Assembly: GCA_018907035.1 (NCBI GenBank)
Contig: JACCIC010000122.1
Span: 325,501 to 389,500 of the forward strand
Length of the DNA stretch: 64,000 nt
Source of the DNA: Sycobia sp. Sy_11
Taxonomy: Eukaryota > Arthropoda > Insecta > Hymenoptera > Epichrysomallidae
Direction of reading: 5' to 3'
In this document: positions 18,514-31,480 of the stretch, one piece after another
Position numbering within the stretch: position 1 is the stretch's first letter
How the letters are laid out: each line of letters begins with the position of its first letter
Notes under the pieces: generated by a model
Told to the model about the DNA's origin: nothing
Database searches by the model: none
Seen by the model: the letters and a program-made list of their open reading frames with translations, nothing else
Made by a program: the position numbers and the translations under genes

Positions 18514-19247
18514 CTGAAAAACCAAAATTTATTTCTTACTGACATTAAATAATTATTAGGCACAACGATATATCAAATAAATTGTATAAAAAAATCTTTC
18601 CTATAGAAAAAAGAAATATCATATTCGTTATTTTGTTAAAAAAGAATATTATATTTCCAATATTTGAATATAATTAGTTAATTTGCGTGAAAAGACACGT
18701 ATGTAAAGTGTACTTGAAACAACATAAGCCAAATAAGAAAAGAATCTAACAAAAGTTATACGAATAGAACAGAGTAGGACTAAAACCACTTAATTACTGC
18801 AACATGAATAGCTCTCCACAACACGAATGTTTTTGTCAATTTTTCAACCATAAGGGAAGTAACTTGTAAGCATTGTTACTTATTTAAAGTAACAAATTAC
18901 ATTTAATTTTTAGATTAACGACCCAGTCGGAAAGCAATGAAGAGGAAAAAAACAATTCTTTAGTCATAGGCAATGTTATCGTAGATTTTAGCTTCTTTAC
19001 ATACTTTTTTAATAATATATGTTTAAATTCGTAGCCGCCTAATTATTTGCTGCATTCACCACCCAGATTACCTTACATTCCGTTAGTCTCATCATCGGCC
19101 TTATATATTAGCAACCCACATCTCTGGGCGAAATCTCGGGATATACGGAGAATATGGGAGTAAAAATTCATTTTGCAAACGATTTCATTTCCTACACTCC
19201 ATTACTCTAAGTTGTCATACTTATCTTGCAGAACAAACTCTTTCAAC

Positions 19248-19306
<59 letters not shown>

Positions 19307-19661
19307 AATAACCGTATTAACATTTATAGATCCGTGTTAATGTAACTGTTATATATAACATCTCGATTTTGAACTGATAATCTTACATATTTTTCGCAAC
19401 AATGTATTTCAAAAATGTATTTTGCGATAATAAATTCGCTTTAACTGGTCCGTATTGACAATACAGCCATCGATAAATCTACCGTACACAAAGTAAGCTG
19501 CAATCACTTTTGAAATCTTCTGCGAAGACTTCCTTTCTGTCCTTCATTAGCAATCATAATGTTCACGTACACGAAGCAGCAGCTAATTTTCTGAGTGAAG
19601 CCCTCTTTGTCTTCTGGTTTCACGGTTCATGCACGTCCAGTTTAAATTAACATAAACAATA

Positions 19662-19693
<32 letters not shown>
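18514..19693. other. AT-rich DNA upstream of the RIC1-like exon
   Basis: No ORF or recognised repeat except (TA)n runs at about 19245-19302 and 19661-19693. The 5'-untranslated exon or promoter of the RIC1-like gene may lie here or beyond, but no site is assigned. Confidence 0.4.
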
Positions 19694-20463
19694 GAAACCG
19701 CTCAAATTAGCGGTCATGCAGCTCGCGCATTTGTAAAACCATGTGTGCGCGCGCATAAAATTAAGACGCCGCAAAAGGCCGCGTGAATACGCGTCGAGCG
19801 CCGAGAAACAGTAAAAGTCAAGAGAGAATATCTCTAGAGAGCGAGGTTCACCATTGCTGTTCTTCATCCAGCTTCGGTTACGCACAGACGCACTCGAACC
19901 AAATCTATACCATTCGCAGCAAGGGTCATCTGCCCCGAACGGAGAGACATTATCGAGTCAGCAACTTAAAGCCAACTTATCGAGAAAGAAGAATGATGCC
20001 CTAGCTCCACGTCCCTCCCGCTACGTCCGAACGAGAACCTGTCCATCTGGCAGGTCGACGACAGCAGAGTGGCAACGGCCAAGTACGAGACAGAGGGGGG
20101 GCAACAGCAATACTTTCGTCAGCTTGTAAACGGCAAGTCTTTCTGTATTTCTAATCAAGCTCATATAGAAAGTAGTACTGTCCCCGCTGAGACTGCAACC
20201 ATGCCCGTGTTCGGGAGCACCAAGTGTAGCACCGCCGTAGGTACTATCGGGTCCTTGTTTCCCCACTACCTTTTGCGCATTGCACAGGATATCCTTTGGC
20301 GTCGTGGAACCCGCTCCGAGCTAGCATCTAACGAATGTACAGTTCGTATTTAATAAAGTGTTCACCGTTGACATAGTAAACGCCGTTCATTCATTTAACC
20401 TCCCCGCATCCTCATCATGGTCCTACCGATCCCTATTTGTTTTCAGATCAGCTCCCAGGGACG
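19694..20463 (+). repeat. LTR-like repeat, copy 1
   Basis: About 770 bp, shared with the split copy at 41621-41940 plus 43690-44062. It has AATAAA at 20352-20357 and a CA dinucleotide at 20407-20408. It continues into a conserved TGGTCCTACCG segment and TTTTCAG, as at the start of an LTR element's internal region. Probably an LTR with a little leader from an unrecognised (possibly BEL/Pao) family. Confidence 0.55.
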
Positions 20464-21073
20464 ACGTCCACGGCGACGGTAAGTATAGCCGTAATCGAAT
20501 GCGGTTATAAAATGGCACCCAACAGCGTGAGGCCCGCGACGCGCACATTCGACAAGAGATGAATAGAGATTACTAGAGCCCACATGAACGAAAGGTTCCA
20601 AAAACGGCGCTGTCGCTTGCTGCGATAGAACCGCGAATAGGTCTGTTTAGGATCGGTGAGGATAAGATACTGCAGGATAAGGTCTGAATAGAAAAATAAA
20701 TATACGTGTGCAAGAGGTACAAGCAGCGATAAGTGTTCAGACTGGTGCAAGAGGGTGAAGGGGCGGACAAGAATAATGTAGTAGTAGCTAGTGTGGCAGC
20801 TGCAGCTGCAGTGTCATAAAGGGAAGAGGACCAAACATTAAATATTTTTTTAATAAAAACTACACATACGTGTTTGTATTAACTAAAAAATAAAAATAAT
20901 AATTAAATACAGATACAGATATTTTTAATTTAAATATAAAATTCTAAAAAAATATAATAATTCGAATAAGAGTTTCTACAAAATTCCAATATTATTACAC
21001 AAATTAATCATGTTTTATAATATTCTTTTTCTAGATAATTTAATTTTTCATCGCGCGTATGTACTAACGGGAG
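20464..21073. other. Unassigned, includes a 110-bp diverged repeat
   Basis: 20555-20660 (GAGATGAATAGAGATTACTA and onward) matches 60112-60215 at roughly two thirds identity. The remainder is AT-rich with no gene. Confidence 0.5.
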
Positions 21074-21671
21074 AATGCAATTTATATTAAGGGAGTATAT
21101 AATTCCTTATATCTCCCTTTCCACGAAAAATACAAATTTATTAATTTTTACTTAAAACTCCGACTATAGTAATCTTATCACAGGCAGTCTAGGGCCTAAG
21201 TTTCGGATTTGTTGAAAGGAATTATTTTTAATATATGGAATAAATTTGAATTGATTTTTTTGTATCCAATATTAACTTCGTAGATTGAATCTGATATTTT
21301 GTTTATAATTCGATATGGCCCAATTCTTAGCTCATCCAGTTTTCTTCTATTAAGTTTATTTCCATTTTCTATATATACTAAATCTCCCATTTGAAATATA
21401 TGATTTTCTCTATTTTTATTGTATCTCCATTTATTGTAATCGTGATATTTGTTGCTATTTTCTAGTGCTATTTTCCTATCTTTGTGTAAATGTCAGTATT
21501 TTTTGTTCCTTGAGTTCATCTGGTAAAAGTAAGTCATTTGTTCCTGATAGTAGATAACTTGGTGTAAATTTTGTCACTGTGTGTACTGTTTAATTATATT
21601 TTTTCACACATTCGTCAGCTATGGACGTCCAAGCTAATTTTTTTTCTTTCATTAATTTTACATCGAATTCT

Positions 21672-21681
21672 ATTTACTAAT
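21672..21681. repeat. Target-site duplication, left copy
   Basis: ATTTACTAAT, identical to 23597-23606 on the other side of the paired PLE copies. It marks the insertion point in the Ty3 integrase. Confidence 0.7.
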
Positions 21682-22675
21682 AATTTAATTGTACTTTTGT
21701 CGACTGCTTATATACAAATTAATAAATATTTTTTCATTGGTCTTACAGTCCAATCAAATTAATCGAAAACAATACGTAACAACATCAATACACATCTACA
21801 TTAACATTAATACATCAATACACCAAAATAATAAAAACAAAAATAAAAATTAAAATTAAAAATTAAATTAAAAATTATAATGACAGTCAGACTGTCCTTA
21901 TTTACAATCACCCCCGTAGACTAATCTGAAAATAAAATATTAGCTGAAAAAATTTTTTGTTAGTAAAGTGCAGTCTGACTGTCCCCACCACCCTTACCTA
22001 ATTGAAGACGTAGTTCAACGTTTCAAGCTCACTACGGCTCCTCATCAGGGACTAAACTAAACCATATATTCTAATCTATATATAGCCTATCCCTACTACC
22101 AAATTTAATAAATTAAATATAAAACCCCCTCTACAAAAATGTTCAAAACCAATCAATATAATAAGGAATGACAAATGTTATCTAATTTACTAGATACTAA
22201 CATTAAATTCACATTATTTTGATACTTGGAAATGTGAATACTTTCAAGACTCTCCCTTTTATACTTATTATTAATACCATGCTCCAAAATATCCACATTC
22301 ACAAAATCAAAATAATGCAAAAACTTTAAACCATGTTCTTTTAAACCGGAAGTAATATGTGAGCTACGCAAACTATATTTATCTTCATAAATCTCTTTTT
22401 TTTAAATATCTACCTGTTTGTCCAATATAGTATTTATTGCAATCCATACAATTAATTTCGTAAACAACTCCTGATTTTAAACAGAATTAAAAACATCCAC
22501 CATTTCATCCACAAAAACTTCTGGAACAATTGTATAGATATCATTATCATATCTCTTAAATATCATTGGTTCAAAAAGCAATTTTGACAAGGCTATACTT
22601 TCTAATTTGTCCATAACTAAATTAGCTATAACCGGTGACAAAGGTTTAATTGTGTACATGACAGAATTAAATTTA
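21682..22675 (-). pseudogene. Penelope-like element, left inverted copy
   Basis: Contains an RT segment with IANLVMDKLE and the catalytic-motif equivalent KRYDNDIYTIV (22477-22659); the expected RYVDD is changed. The GIY-YIG endonuclease, tail motif and terminal GACTGTAAGACCAATGAAAA, in minus orientation, follow. It lies head to head with the next copy and is broken by stops. Confidence 0.82.
22011..22054 (-). ncRNA. Hammerhead-like motif, inverted PLE copy
   Basis: Minus-strand counterpart of the motif at 23256-23299: CTGATGAG and GAAAC are kept, but helix I has one mismatch (GAACTA) and stem II is weakened. Probably inactive. Confidence 0.4.
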
Positions 22676-23596
22676 CAAGGGAGGTTGGTAATAATAATAA
22701 TATCAAGGTTAATAATCAGTTGAGTTTGTTGGACATTAATGTCATTAGATGTAGTAATAATAAGGTGAAACTCAATTGGTACTGAAAGCCTACTTGGTCA
22801 GGTAGGTTTTTAGAGAGGGATAGTTTATGTTTAAAATCAGGAGTTGTTTACAAAATGAATTATATGGATTGTAATAAATACTATATTGGACAAATAGGTA
22901 AATAAGTAAAAAAGAGAATTTATGAACATAAATATAGTTTGCGTACCTCACATATTACTTCCGGTTTAAAAGAGCATTGTTTAAAGTTTTTGCATTCTTT
23001 TGATTTTGTGAATGTGGATATTTTGGAGCATGGTATTAATAATAAATATAAAAGGGAGAGTTTTGAAAATATTCACATTTCCAAGAATCAAAATAATGTG
23101 AATTTAATGTTAGAGTCTAGTAAATTAGATAACATTTATCATTCCTTATTAAATTGTTTGGTTTTGAACATTTTTGTATAGGGGATTTTATATTTAATTT
23201 ACTAAATTTGGTAGTGGGGATAGAGTATATATAGATTAGAATATAAGGTTTAGTTTAGTCCCTGATGAGGAGCCGTAGCGAGCTCGAAACGTTGGACTAC
23301 GTCTTCAGTTAAGTAAGGGTGGTGGGGACAGTCAGACTGCACGTTACTAACAAAAAATTTTTTTATCTAATATTTTATTTTCAGATTAGTCTACGGGGGT
23401 GATTGTAAATAAGGACAGTCTGACTGTCATTATAATATTTAATTTAATTTTTCATTTTTATTTTTATTTTTGTTTTTATTATTTTTGTGTATTGATGTAT
23501 TAATGTTAATGTAGATGTGTATTGATGTTGTTACGTATTGTTTTCGATTAATTTTATTGGACTGTAAGACCAATGAAAAAATATTTATTAATTTCA
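22676..23596 (+). pseudogene. Penelope-like element, right inverted copy
   Basis: Opens in the RT C-terminus (KVKLNWY, KPTWSG-type motif near 22.76 kb). The GIY-YIG domain follows (MDCNKYYIGQ, one stop after GK, then KKRIYEHKYSLR). The tail and terminal motif come last. The downstream 750 bp is a near-identical inverted copy of the left element. Confidence 0.82.
23256..23299 (+). ncRNA. Hammerhead-ribozyme-like motif of the PLE tail
   Basis: Helix I arms TAGTCC and GGACTA enclose CTGATGAG, a stem with GAGC/GCTC, and GAAAC followed by GTT as the possible cleavage triplet; helix III is minimal (ACGT). PLEs are known to carry such minimal hammerheads. One extra G before stem II departs from the canonical core, so self-cleavage is uncertain. 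Confidence 0.5.
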
Positions 23597-23606
23597 ATTT
23601 ACTAAT
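23597..23606. repeat. Target-site duplication, right copy
   Basis: ATTTACTAAT, identical to 21672-21681. After it the Ty3 integrase sequence resumes. Confidence 0.7.
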
Positions 23607-26259
23607 GTTTGGTTTGATCGTTCATTTAGTCCGTTTGAGAAAGGTGCATCCTTTTTGTAAATATTAATGTTATATTTTTTTCTTAAATACTGTGGAATTT
23701 ATCCGGGGTATTGATCAGCTAAAATCAAAAGTATTTCATTATTTTCTGATACTAATTGTGTTATTTTTATAAAATCTTTTGCATTTTGCGTTTTGGACGT
23801 TAATATATATATACATAAATGTAAAATGATCCACTAAAAGATGCAAGTATTTCTTTGTAGATCTAAGACTTCCGAATCCACCTATTGTATCAATTGAAAC
23901 TATTTTAAACGGACGTTCTGCGGGACTTAAATGTGACATTAATCCATTTTTTTGCCCTCTGGATTTATTTTTTATACCAATTTCACATTGTTTGCATGTT
24001 TCCTTAATATTCTTATACATATTCTTGGATATATAATATGGTTTTAACTCGTGCTTTATTTGATGAATGCCAAGGTGACAAAATTCTTCATGCGTTTTTT
24101 TTATAATTTTTTTGCTAAGGTTTTCTGATAGAATAATCTTCTCTTTTCTTTTTATTTGTCATAGTATATTTTACTTTTTGAAAACAGTTTATTCTTTTTG
24201 TTTTTTAATTTGATGTTTTCTTCTATTATATCGTTTAAGGTTAAGAAATTGACTATTATCAAGTTATCATCGTTATTTTCTTTTGTCCACAAGACTGGAT
24301 TTCGACTCAGACTGCCTGCTTCTATATTTCGGTTACCTGGGTTATATTTTATATGAAAATCATATTGCGATATATAATAAGTCATACCGCCCAATTCTTC
24401 ATCTGACCGTGATTTAATATTCAGATTTGCTAAAAGTTTGTGGTCTGTAAAAACTATGAATGATTTTCCTAAAACCAATGTTGCGAATACTTTATCGCTT
24501 ATTTGACTGCTAAGCACTCTAGGTCTATTGCTTTTCTTCTTTTTTGAGCTTCATTTAATTTTCTTGAAAAATAAGCTACTAGTTTTTCTTCGCCATTTTT
24601 TTAGTTTTTGTTTTAATACTGCTCCCATACCTAGTAAACAGGCGTCTGTATATATATGTATACGTAAATTTTGATCGAATACAGCTAGAATTGGCTGAGT
24701 AATAATAAATTTTTTTTAATCGAACAAAAGCAGTTTGATATTCGTCAGTCCAAATAAATTTTTAATTTTTTTTTAGTAGTTTATGAAGAGGGTTTAAAAT
24801 TATTACAATAATTGGGATATATTTACGATAAAAGTTGATCTTACCAAGAAATTCTCTTATATTTTTTTTGCTGTTCTTTGTGTTGGAGTATTCTGTAATG
24901 CTATCACGTTATCTCTCATCGGCGATATTGAATTATGTCTAATGATGTGTCCTAAGTATTTTACAGAATTTTCTGCAAATTTACATTTTGAGAATTTTAA
25001 TTTGAAGCCTTCTTTTATCATTGCGTTTAATAATTTCGCTATATGTTCTATGTGTTCTTTAAATGTTCTTGAAAATATTAATATATCATCAATATAATTA
25101 ACTGTAAATTTTGTAATAATAAAGTATATATTTTCTTATAATATTAGATAAAATTCTCTGAAAAATTGCTGGTGATGTTTTCAAACCAAAAGGAAGGTAT
25201 GTCCATTGATTGTGGCCCTCTTGTTTTATGAATCCTGTTTTATCCTATTACTCTTAGAAGAATTCCCAAAATGTCGAATTGATATTTAATGTTGTAAAGT
25301 ATTTACAATTTCTTGTTTTAGTTAGTAGCTCATCAATTAAAGGAAATGGTTGTAGTTGTGATATCAGTATCTTATTCAGTTCTCTAAAATCTATATAAAA
25401 TCTATACATAGTCTCGATTTTTTATGTTCTTTTTTGTATGCTAAGGTTACGGGCACTGCAAACGGGCTGTAAGATTCTTCAATTATACCACGTTTCAGTA
25501 ATTCTGTGATTTGATCTTCTATTTCTCTTAGATCTTTTTCAGAACATTCGTATGGTCTTTTAGAGCAGTATTTGTCTATTATTAAATCTATTCTTGCTTC
25601 ATAATCTTTTATAATTCCAGTATCACATTTATTTTTTGCGAATACTATCTTATGTTTCTCGATTAGATGATCTATTTGTCTCTTATCATATTCGTTTAAG
25701 TGACTAATTTGTATATCAAACTTGTCTGTGTCTATACTTTCGTTAAAGTTGACTTCCATCATAATTTTTTTTGTCTCATCTTTTGCATTTTCATCTGTTA
25801 TTTCGGGGTATGCTTGTTTTATTCCTAATTTCTCATTTTGTATCAATTAAAATTTTTTTATATTAGCTAACCCTATTAAAAGTTGATGTTTAAAATTATG
25901 ATTTTTAATTATAAATGCATGTATTTCTTTTTCTGTATTAAAATTTTTTGCTTTCAATTTAATCAACCCATCTGTTTTTTCAACACCATTAATTGATCTA
26001 ATGTTACATTTTCTTATGATCCTGTTTATATTATTTATGTATATAAGACTTGCATTCACTAGAGTTATATTAGATCCCGGGTCCTAAATACCTTTTACTG
26101 TAATTGTATCGTTTAATGTAAACTCTAATTCAATTAATGGTGGTATATCTAGTTTTTTGGATCTTCTTCACTTAATTCCATTTCTTGCATAGCATTACTT
26201 GAACTAATTTTATTTTGTTTTTCTATTTTAAACCAGCATTTCTCCTCTTCGTGGCATCT

Positions 26260-27246
26260 TCATCCTTTGTTTTTTTCTTTACATATTAAGCATGGTTTCT
26301 TTTCAAAAGTTCCTTTGTTGCTAAAATTATTATCTTCGTTACTTAATGATTTTTTGTAAATCATGTGTTCTGATTTACTAACATCGTTAAAGATGTCTTC
26401 TGTTTTTTCTAATTTATCTCTATCGATCCTATTTATCACGTAATTTGGTAACCCAAGTACGATTAGATCAATTAGTGTTCCTTTATCGATATTTTTTCTG
26501 ATTTCTAATAGAATTTTTTCTTTTTTTATAGCGTATTCTAGTAACGTACCTGCTGTATATTTAAAAGTATATGCCATTTTATGGGACTCCAACTTTTATT
26601 GGAAAATGTATTGCAAAAACTATTTTTCCATATATTCCACTCAGATTCAGATGAGTGTTTAATCACCATACCTTGGTATCAGTCAGTACATGAACGAGTA
26701 CATGAGTTCGTAAAATACTAATTTCATTTTTTCCTCACTTATAAGTAATCTATCGCACTCATTTTCAAAACTTGATATCCATTGGAAAGCGTTGGCGTTT
26801 TTATTCGTCAATTTCTCAATTGTAAATTGATCTGCTATCTGCGCTATACTTTTATTATTATTCTTCTGAGTTTCTATCAGTTTCTCAAACATCTTAGTTA
26901 AAGCCATTTCCTCGATATTTATATTAGTAGCTTGTTTGGTTTTATCTGTAATATCCTCTAAATAAATGTCATTGAATTGTATATTTCCATCTTCATCTAT
27001 GTATTTATATGTTAGATTCTCTGTTAGTTTAATCCAAATACTACTTGTTTAATGTCTTTTCGTTATTGAATTTTTTATTTTATCATATTGCGTAGCAATC
27101 AGCTCCTTGTGTAATTGCACTGGTTGATATTGTAATGGTATTTCAACAATTTGATTATTGGGTGTTTCTATGGATGTTACGCACATAATATTAGATTTTA
27201 CCTTTGAGGTTCCTTTCATAGTGAAGTTGAATTTTAGATTCTCCAT
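26260..27246 (-). pseudogene. Ty3-type gag remnant
   Basis: Starts with MENLKFNFTMKGTSKV at 27246. Later blocks include NANAFQWISSFENECDRLL, a typical gag capsid motif, and a Cys-containing CLICKEKNKG at the end, perhaps a degraded zinc knuckle. Broken into at least three frames. Confidence 0.7.
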
Positions 27247-27526
27247 TATTTACTTTTTTTTTGTTTTTTTTTTTTTTTTTAATTCGTTTGACGAGAATAT
27301 CATTTTATAATGGGTTTAAATTTTAAAGGCATTCAGTAATCAAACATAAGGTAGCTCTGAAATCAAAGTTTTATTACGTATAAAATTATATTATATCATA
27401 TAAAATGGTGCTATTTACACTATTTACAATATTTACCTGAAACCAAAGAAACGATATACAATGTTATTAGATTATCTTGATTATATGAAATGAAGAATAC
27501 AATTTATATTAAGGGAGTATACACTT

Positions 27527-27530
<4 letters not shown>

Positions 27531-27576
<46 letters not shown>

Positions 27577-27585
27577 GCGCATATA
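27531..27585. repeat. (TA)n microsatellite
   Basis: TA dinucleotide run at the right edge of the decayed Ty3 element. Confidence 0.9.
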
Positions 27586-27599
27586 TATGTGGAAGGAAA

Positions 27600-28400
27600 T
27601 GAAGATCCAAATCCGAAGAGCAAATTAGCTTTAGCCCTATGTTTTAGTTAGATAAAGTAGAAGGGAGTTACACTTACAACACTGGACAGCACACTCTTAC
27701 AGTTACACACTTCACAGCACTGATATATCAGATAATATAACACCTGGCGAAGGAAGGGATTTACCATCGCCACGCTCGGGTGTGGCAGTTTCGGCTCGAT
27801 TACGGGATGGCTATCGCGTAGTGGACGAGCTTGACAGACTGAAAAATGGGGGAGTGCTAGTAATGCTAGTACAGCCGTGGCGGGTCCTATAAACGGATAT
27901 CTTCTCGAATATAAAGATGCCGGCGCCACGCTTCCCGAGGATCCCTTTCATAAGAGTAATCGGGTCGCGAGAGTGAAGCACGGAGCGGCATTCTCGTACT
28001 GGTCGGGGACGGCTTGAGCGCGGGCTCTGGCTGGAGACATCGTTCATTGCTAACCACACTTATACAAGCATAACCCATTTGACCCACTTCACAATTTTTG
28101 CCACCCACGCCTGTGCTCCCTAAACTAGGGCGGAATGGAAGGGACGGGCTCCTTTCTGATCTGTAAGGGGGGCCCACGACGCTTGCGTTGTTTATTAATT
28201 GATGCAGATGAAAACTTCTCGCTTGCGTGCCTGGGCGACCTAAAACCTTTAGGCTTCCGCTCACGGCAGGACGGGCGGCTGGGCACCTATCCAGGATCAC
28301 TCATTCGGCATCGGCGAGTGCTTACTGGCACGTGATGTCTGCCGAAATCTCTCCAAAGAGAGGAACACCTTATTGTTGGTGTGTGAAGCTCGAGAGAGTG
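27600..28400. other. GC-moderate region, no gene recognised
   Basis: Open frames exist on both strands, the longest on the minus strand at 27887-28300, but none shows a known motif. Its position just upstream of the R1-like LINE suggests that LINE's 5' region or degraded ORF1 start. Confidence 0.35.
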
Positions 28401-31075
28401 GAGGTGGGCCTCCCGCGAGCCTCTCTGAGCTGACTGGTCAGCGGTTACTGGCAGTCGGAAAGGTATCCATTGAATGGGTGGGCGGCGGGTTCAGGTTGAG
28501 CGCGGTTACAGGTGTCTCGGCTATGGACAAAGTGGCTCGGGTTGCGATGGCCCAGACAGGAATACCGCCTGCTACCGGTGCAGACAGCGGGGACACAAGG
28601 CGTCTGACCGTGGAACGCTTCCAAAGTGTTTCCTCTGCCAGAGGACCATGCGCGCAATGATAAATCACATTGCTGGGTTTGAGGCTTGTGCGGTGTTTCG
28701 CGAAGCCCTAGTCAGGTCTCGCGATGACCTTGGTACCGCAGCGATTTGGATTTTCGACCCACACGCTTTCGGATCGAGCGGCACGGATCTGGCCGTGGCT
28801 TCGTCTGAATGAGAGGCAATGACGTAAATTACGTCAGGTGCTATCTCATCCCGAATAAGGTCACCGGGGTTTCCAGTCTAAATTTGATGCCCTTGAGGAT
28901 GTAGTGGTTCATGATTTTTACAGCAAAGCTCTCGAATGAGGGGAACTATTGTCAGACTCAAGGGGAAGACGAGTGAAGGACATGGCATCTAGACTAGGTC
29001 TGATTGTCTTGAAAACTGGATGTACGTCGACCTTTCGGTGGCAGACCATCCCTGATGTATTCTTTGCGACGGAAATTCTGGTTGCACGCGTACGGGACTG
29101 GCGGGTGATCGAAGACTATACAACAAGCGATCACCAATACAACACCTTCCGCGTTAGTGATGTCAGGTCAGTCAGGGCGACGGTTGAATGATGCCCAGCC
29201 AGATGGATCGTCGCGAGAATTGATCACGAGAAGTTTTCCCAGGCACTAGAAGGCAGACAGGGCATTCTGGTTGAATTACGAAAAAGCGAAAGCGGTAACG
29301 GAAGCTACAAGCATCCGATCCGCCAAGCCTGCAAGCAAGCGATACCGAGACAAAACGCGGGTCGTGCTCCCCGTCCGTCTTACTGGTGGACGGACGAAAT
29401 TGCGGAACTACGGCGGCAATGCCTGCGGCTGCGCCACGTAGCCCAAAGGGCTCAAGGACGCAACCGTGAAACCGCTTTTAGGATCTTCGAACATCTAACG
29501 GCGAAGAAGACTCTAAACCGAACCATCAAAGCCAGTAAACACAGATGCTGGAAAAAGCTAGGAGCAGATCTGAACAACGATTCATAAGGATTGGGGTACA
29601 AAATCATAATCCGTAAATTAGGCATGCTTTGCAAGAACATGCCTATGAACGAGGAAGTGATGGACGGTATCGTTCATGCCCTATTCCTCACTCAACCCAA
29701 ACGATGGGATGAGCTCCTGGCTCCCGAGGGCCCTGAGGCACCGTCCTTCACAAGGGCGGAGCTAGAGAGAGCAATGCGCTCTCTGAAGAACAACAAGGCA
29801 CCAGGACCCGGCGGAAGTGTTAAAAGCGGTGATACAGAGCCATCTGAACTTTTGCAATATTATATCTCCGCTGTAAGAAGGAGACACTTGTGCTAATAAG
29901 CAAGGGCAAGGAGACATGCTAGTGCTCTGTCGGCATACAGGCCCTTATGCATGCTAGACATTGCCAGAAAACTGCTGAAAAGCTGTCGAGATAAGCGTAG
30001 AGGCGGTGCTTTTAATATCTGGCGACCTTTCCTAGAGGCAGTATGGTTTTCGGAGATAGCCATCCACCATGGATGCTATTCAGGAGGTGATGGAGGCGGC
30101 CAGGACTACGGAGCGGGGGAATCACTTCTCCCGATCAGTGTGTCTTCTAGTGACACTTGAAGTCAAATACGCCTTCAACTCGGTTTGGTGGACAGTCGTG
30201 CTGGAGACACTGGAGAAGGACTTCAATGTACCTAAGTACTTATTTCAGATCATCGGATATTATTTAAAGGACAGATCCATTCTGTACGACATGACAGAGG
30301 GCTCTAAGCGAAAAGAGCAAACGTGTGGTGCGGCTCAAAGCTTCATCCTGGGTACCGATCTATGGAATATTTCCTATGACGGGATCCTTTGGTTGGACAT
30401 ATCGGAAGGCTACTGGCTGATCGGGAATGCAGATGGCGTGAGAGCTGTTATGATTGTGCGCAATATAATGATGTCACAAACGCGCTTTAATCAGACCATG
30501 CGCAGAATTCGCCATTGGATGGGTGATCACGGGCTAGAACTAGCGGAGGCCAAAAATGAGATGCTGCTCCTCACAAAGAAGCGCTAATTATTGGGGTGAT
30601 GTCGGTGCTGACCAAGGCATCTATCAAGTGCCTGGGGATAATGCTAAATAGGAAGCTCACATTCTGGAAACATATGCGGAGGTCGGCGAACAAGGCGGTG
30701 GTGGTGAGTCCGTCATACTTTTCGATGCTGAAGTTTAGGTCGATGCGCTGCAGTACGAAAGGTATTGCAGGTCCATGGCGGTTGTACAGAAAAGATGCGC
30801 TCTTCGTGTAGCATGTTCGTATTGCACGGTCTCGGAGGCGGCCTCCCTAGTGGTTGCCGGCGTGATCCCGATAGACCTCCTGGCCCAGGAGGGGAAGTTC
30901 ATCCACCAGATGAAGAGGACACTTCGCCAAAACGAGGCGAAGAAGCAAGCCAGAGAGCGTTCGCTGGCTTGCTGGCAGAAGATTTGGGAGCAGGATATGC
31001 GCGGAAGGGGAACTACCAAACTCATAAGTCAGATGGCCCCGTGGATCGGTCGACAGCACGAGGAGGTAAATTAAT
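28400..31075 (+). pseudogene. Decayed R1-like non-LTR retrotransposon
   Basis: ORF1 ends in Cys/His knuckles (CYRCRQRGHKASD, PKCFLCQ) near 28.5-28.65 kb, typical of R1-clade gag. The endonuclease C-terminus is at 28949-29191 (TSDHQYNTF). RT runs from 29591 to 30587 (RAELERAMRSLKNNKAPGPG; then WMGDHGLELAEAKNEMLLL). The expected YADD is corrupted to NADG, so RT is dead. The tail at 30775-31074 has a Cys-rich, Trp-containing C-terminal region. Many frameshifts and stops. It abuts a PLE fragment on the right. Confidence 0.85.
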
Positions 31076-31079
31076 ATCT

Positions 31080-31480
31080 CACCTAGGCCTTCACAATCAA
31101 TCAATTTAATAAAGAATGATAAATATTATTTAATTTACGTAACTGAAATTAAATTCACATTATTACGATTCTTTGAAATCTGGATACTTTCAAGACTTTC
31201 CCTTTTGTACTTATTCTTAATAATATCATAATTCTTAACAATACTTAGTACCCTGCTCCAAAATATACACAATCGCAAAAGAATGTAAAAACTTTAAACA
31301 ATGTTCTTTTAAACCAGAAGTAAAATGTAAAGATGATTTATGTTCATAAATTCTCTTTTTTAAATATCTACTGGTTTGACGAATGTAGCATTCATTACAA
31401 TCCATACAGTTAAGTTTGTAAATAGATTTTAAACATAGATGATCTTTATCTTTGGAATTATGAAAGATTTGCATAAATTC
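31080..31480 (-). pseudogene. Penelope-like GIY-YIG fragment
   Basis: Minus-strand frame 31235-31474 reads KSIYKLNCMDCNECYIRQTS and then RYLKKRIYEHK, the zinc-binding CMDC and GIY-YIG-like core of PLE endonucleases, ending GLKEHCLKFLHSF. RT and 3' tail are missing, so both ends are truncated. Confidence 0.82.

Larger units (their letters stand above)
21196..26090 (-). pseudogene. Ty3-type pol remnant
   Basis: Protease region near 25.85-26.09 kb reads D-P-G with a stop just before, so the active site is lost. RT N-terminus at 25391-25846 (DLREIEDQITELLKRGIIEE). YIDD catalytic motif near 25085-25096. RNase H at 24152-24517 with FTDHKLLANL. Integrase zinc finger and core at 23739-24020, and the integrase C-terminal IGPYRIINKIS module at 21196-21390. 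The integrase core is interrupted by the inserted PLE pair. Several frameshifts separate the blocks. Confidence 0.85.
21074..27530 (-). mobile_element. Decayed Ty3/gypsy element split by a PLE pair
   Basis: Reading the minus strand from right to left gives gag, protease, RT, RNase H and integrase remnants. A shared block (TTTATATTAAGGGAGTATA) at 21084-21102 and 27502-27520 may be LTR remnants. The order is Ty3-type. Stops and frame changes throughout mark it as old; the PLE pair at 21682-23596 lies inside the integrase. Confidence 0.82.
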
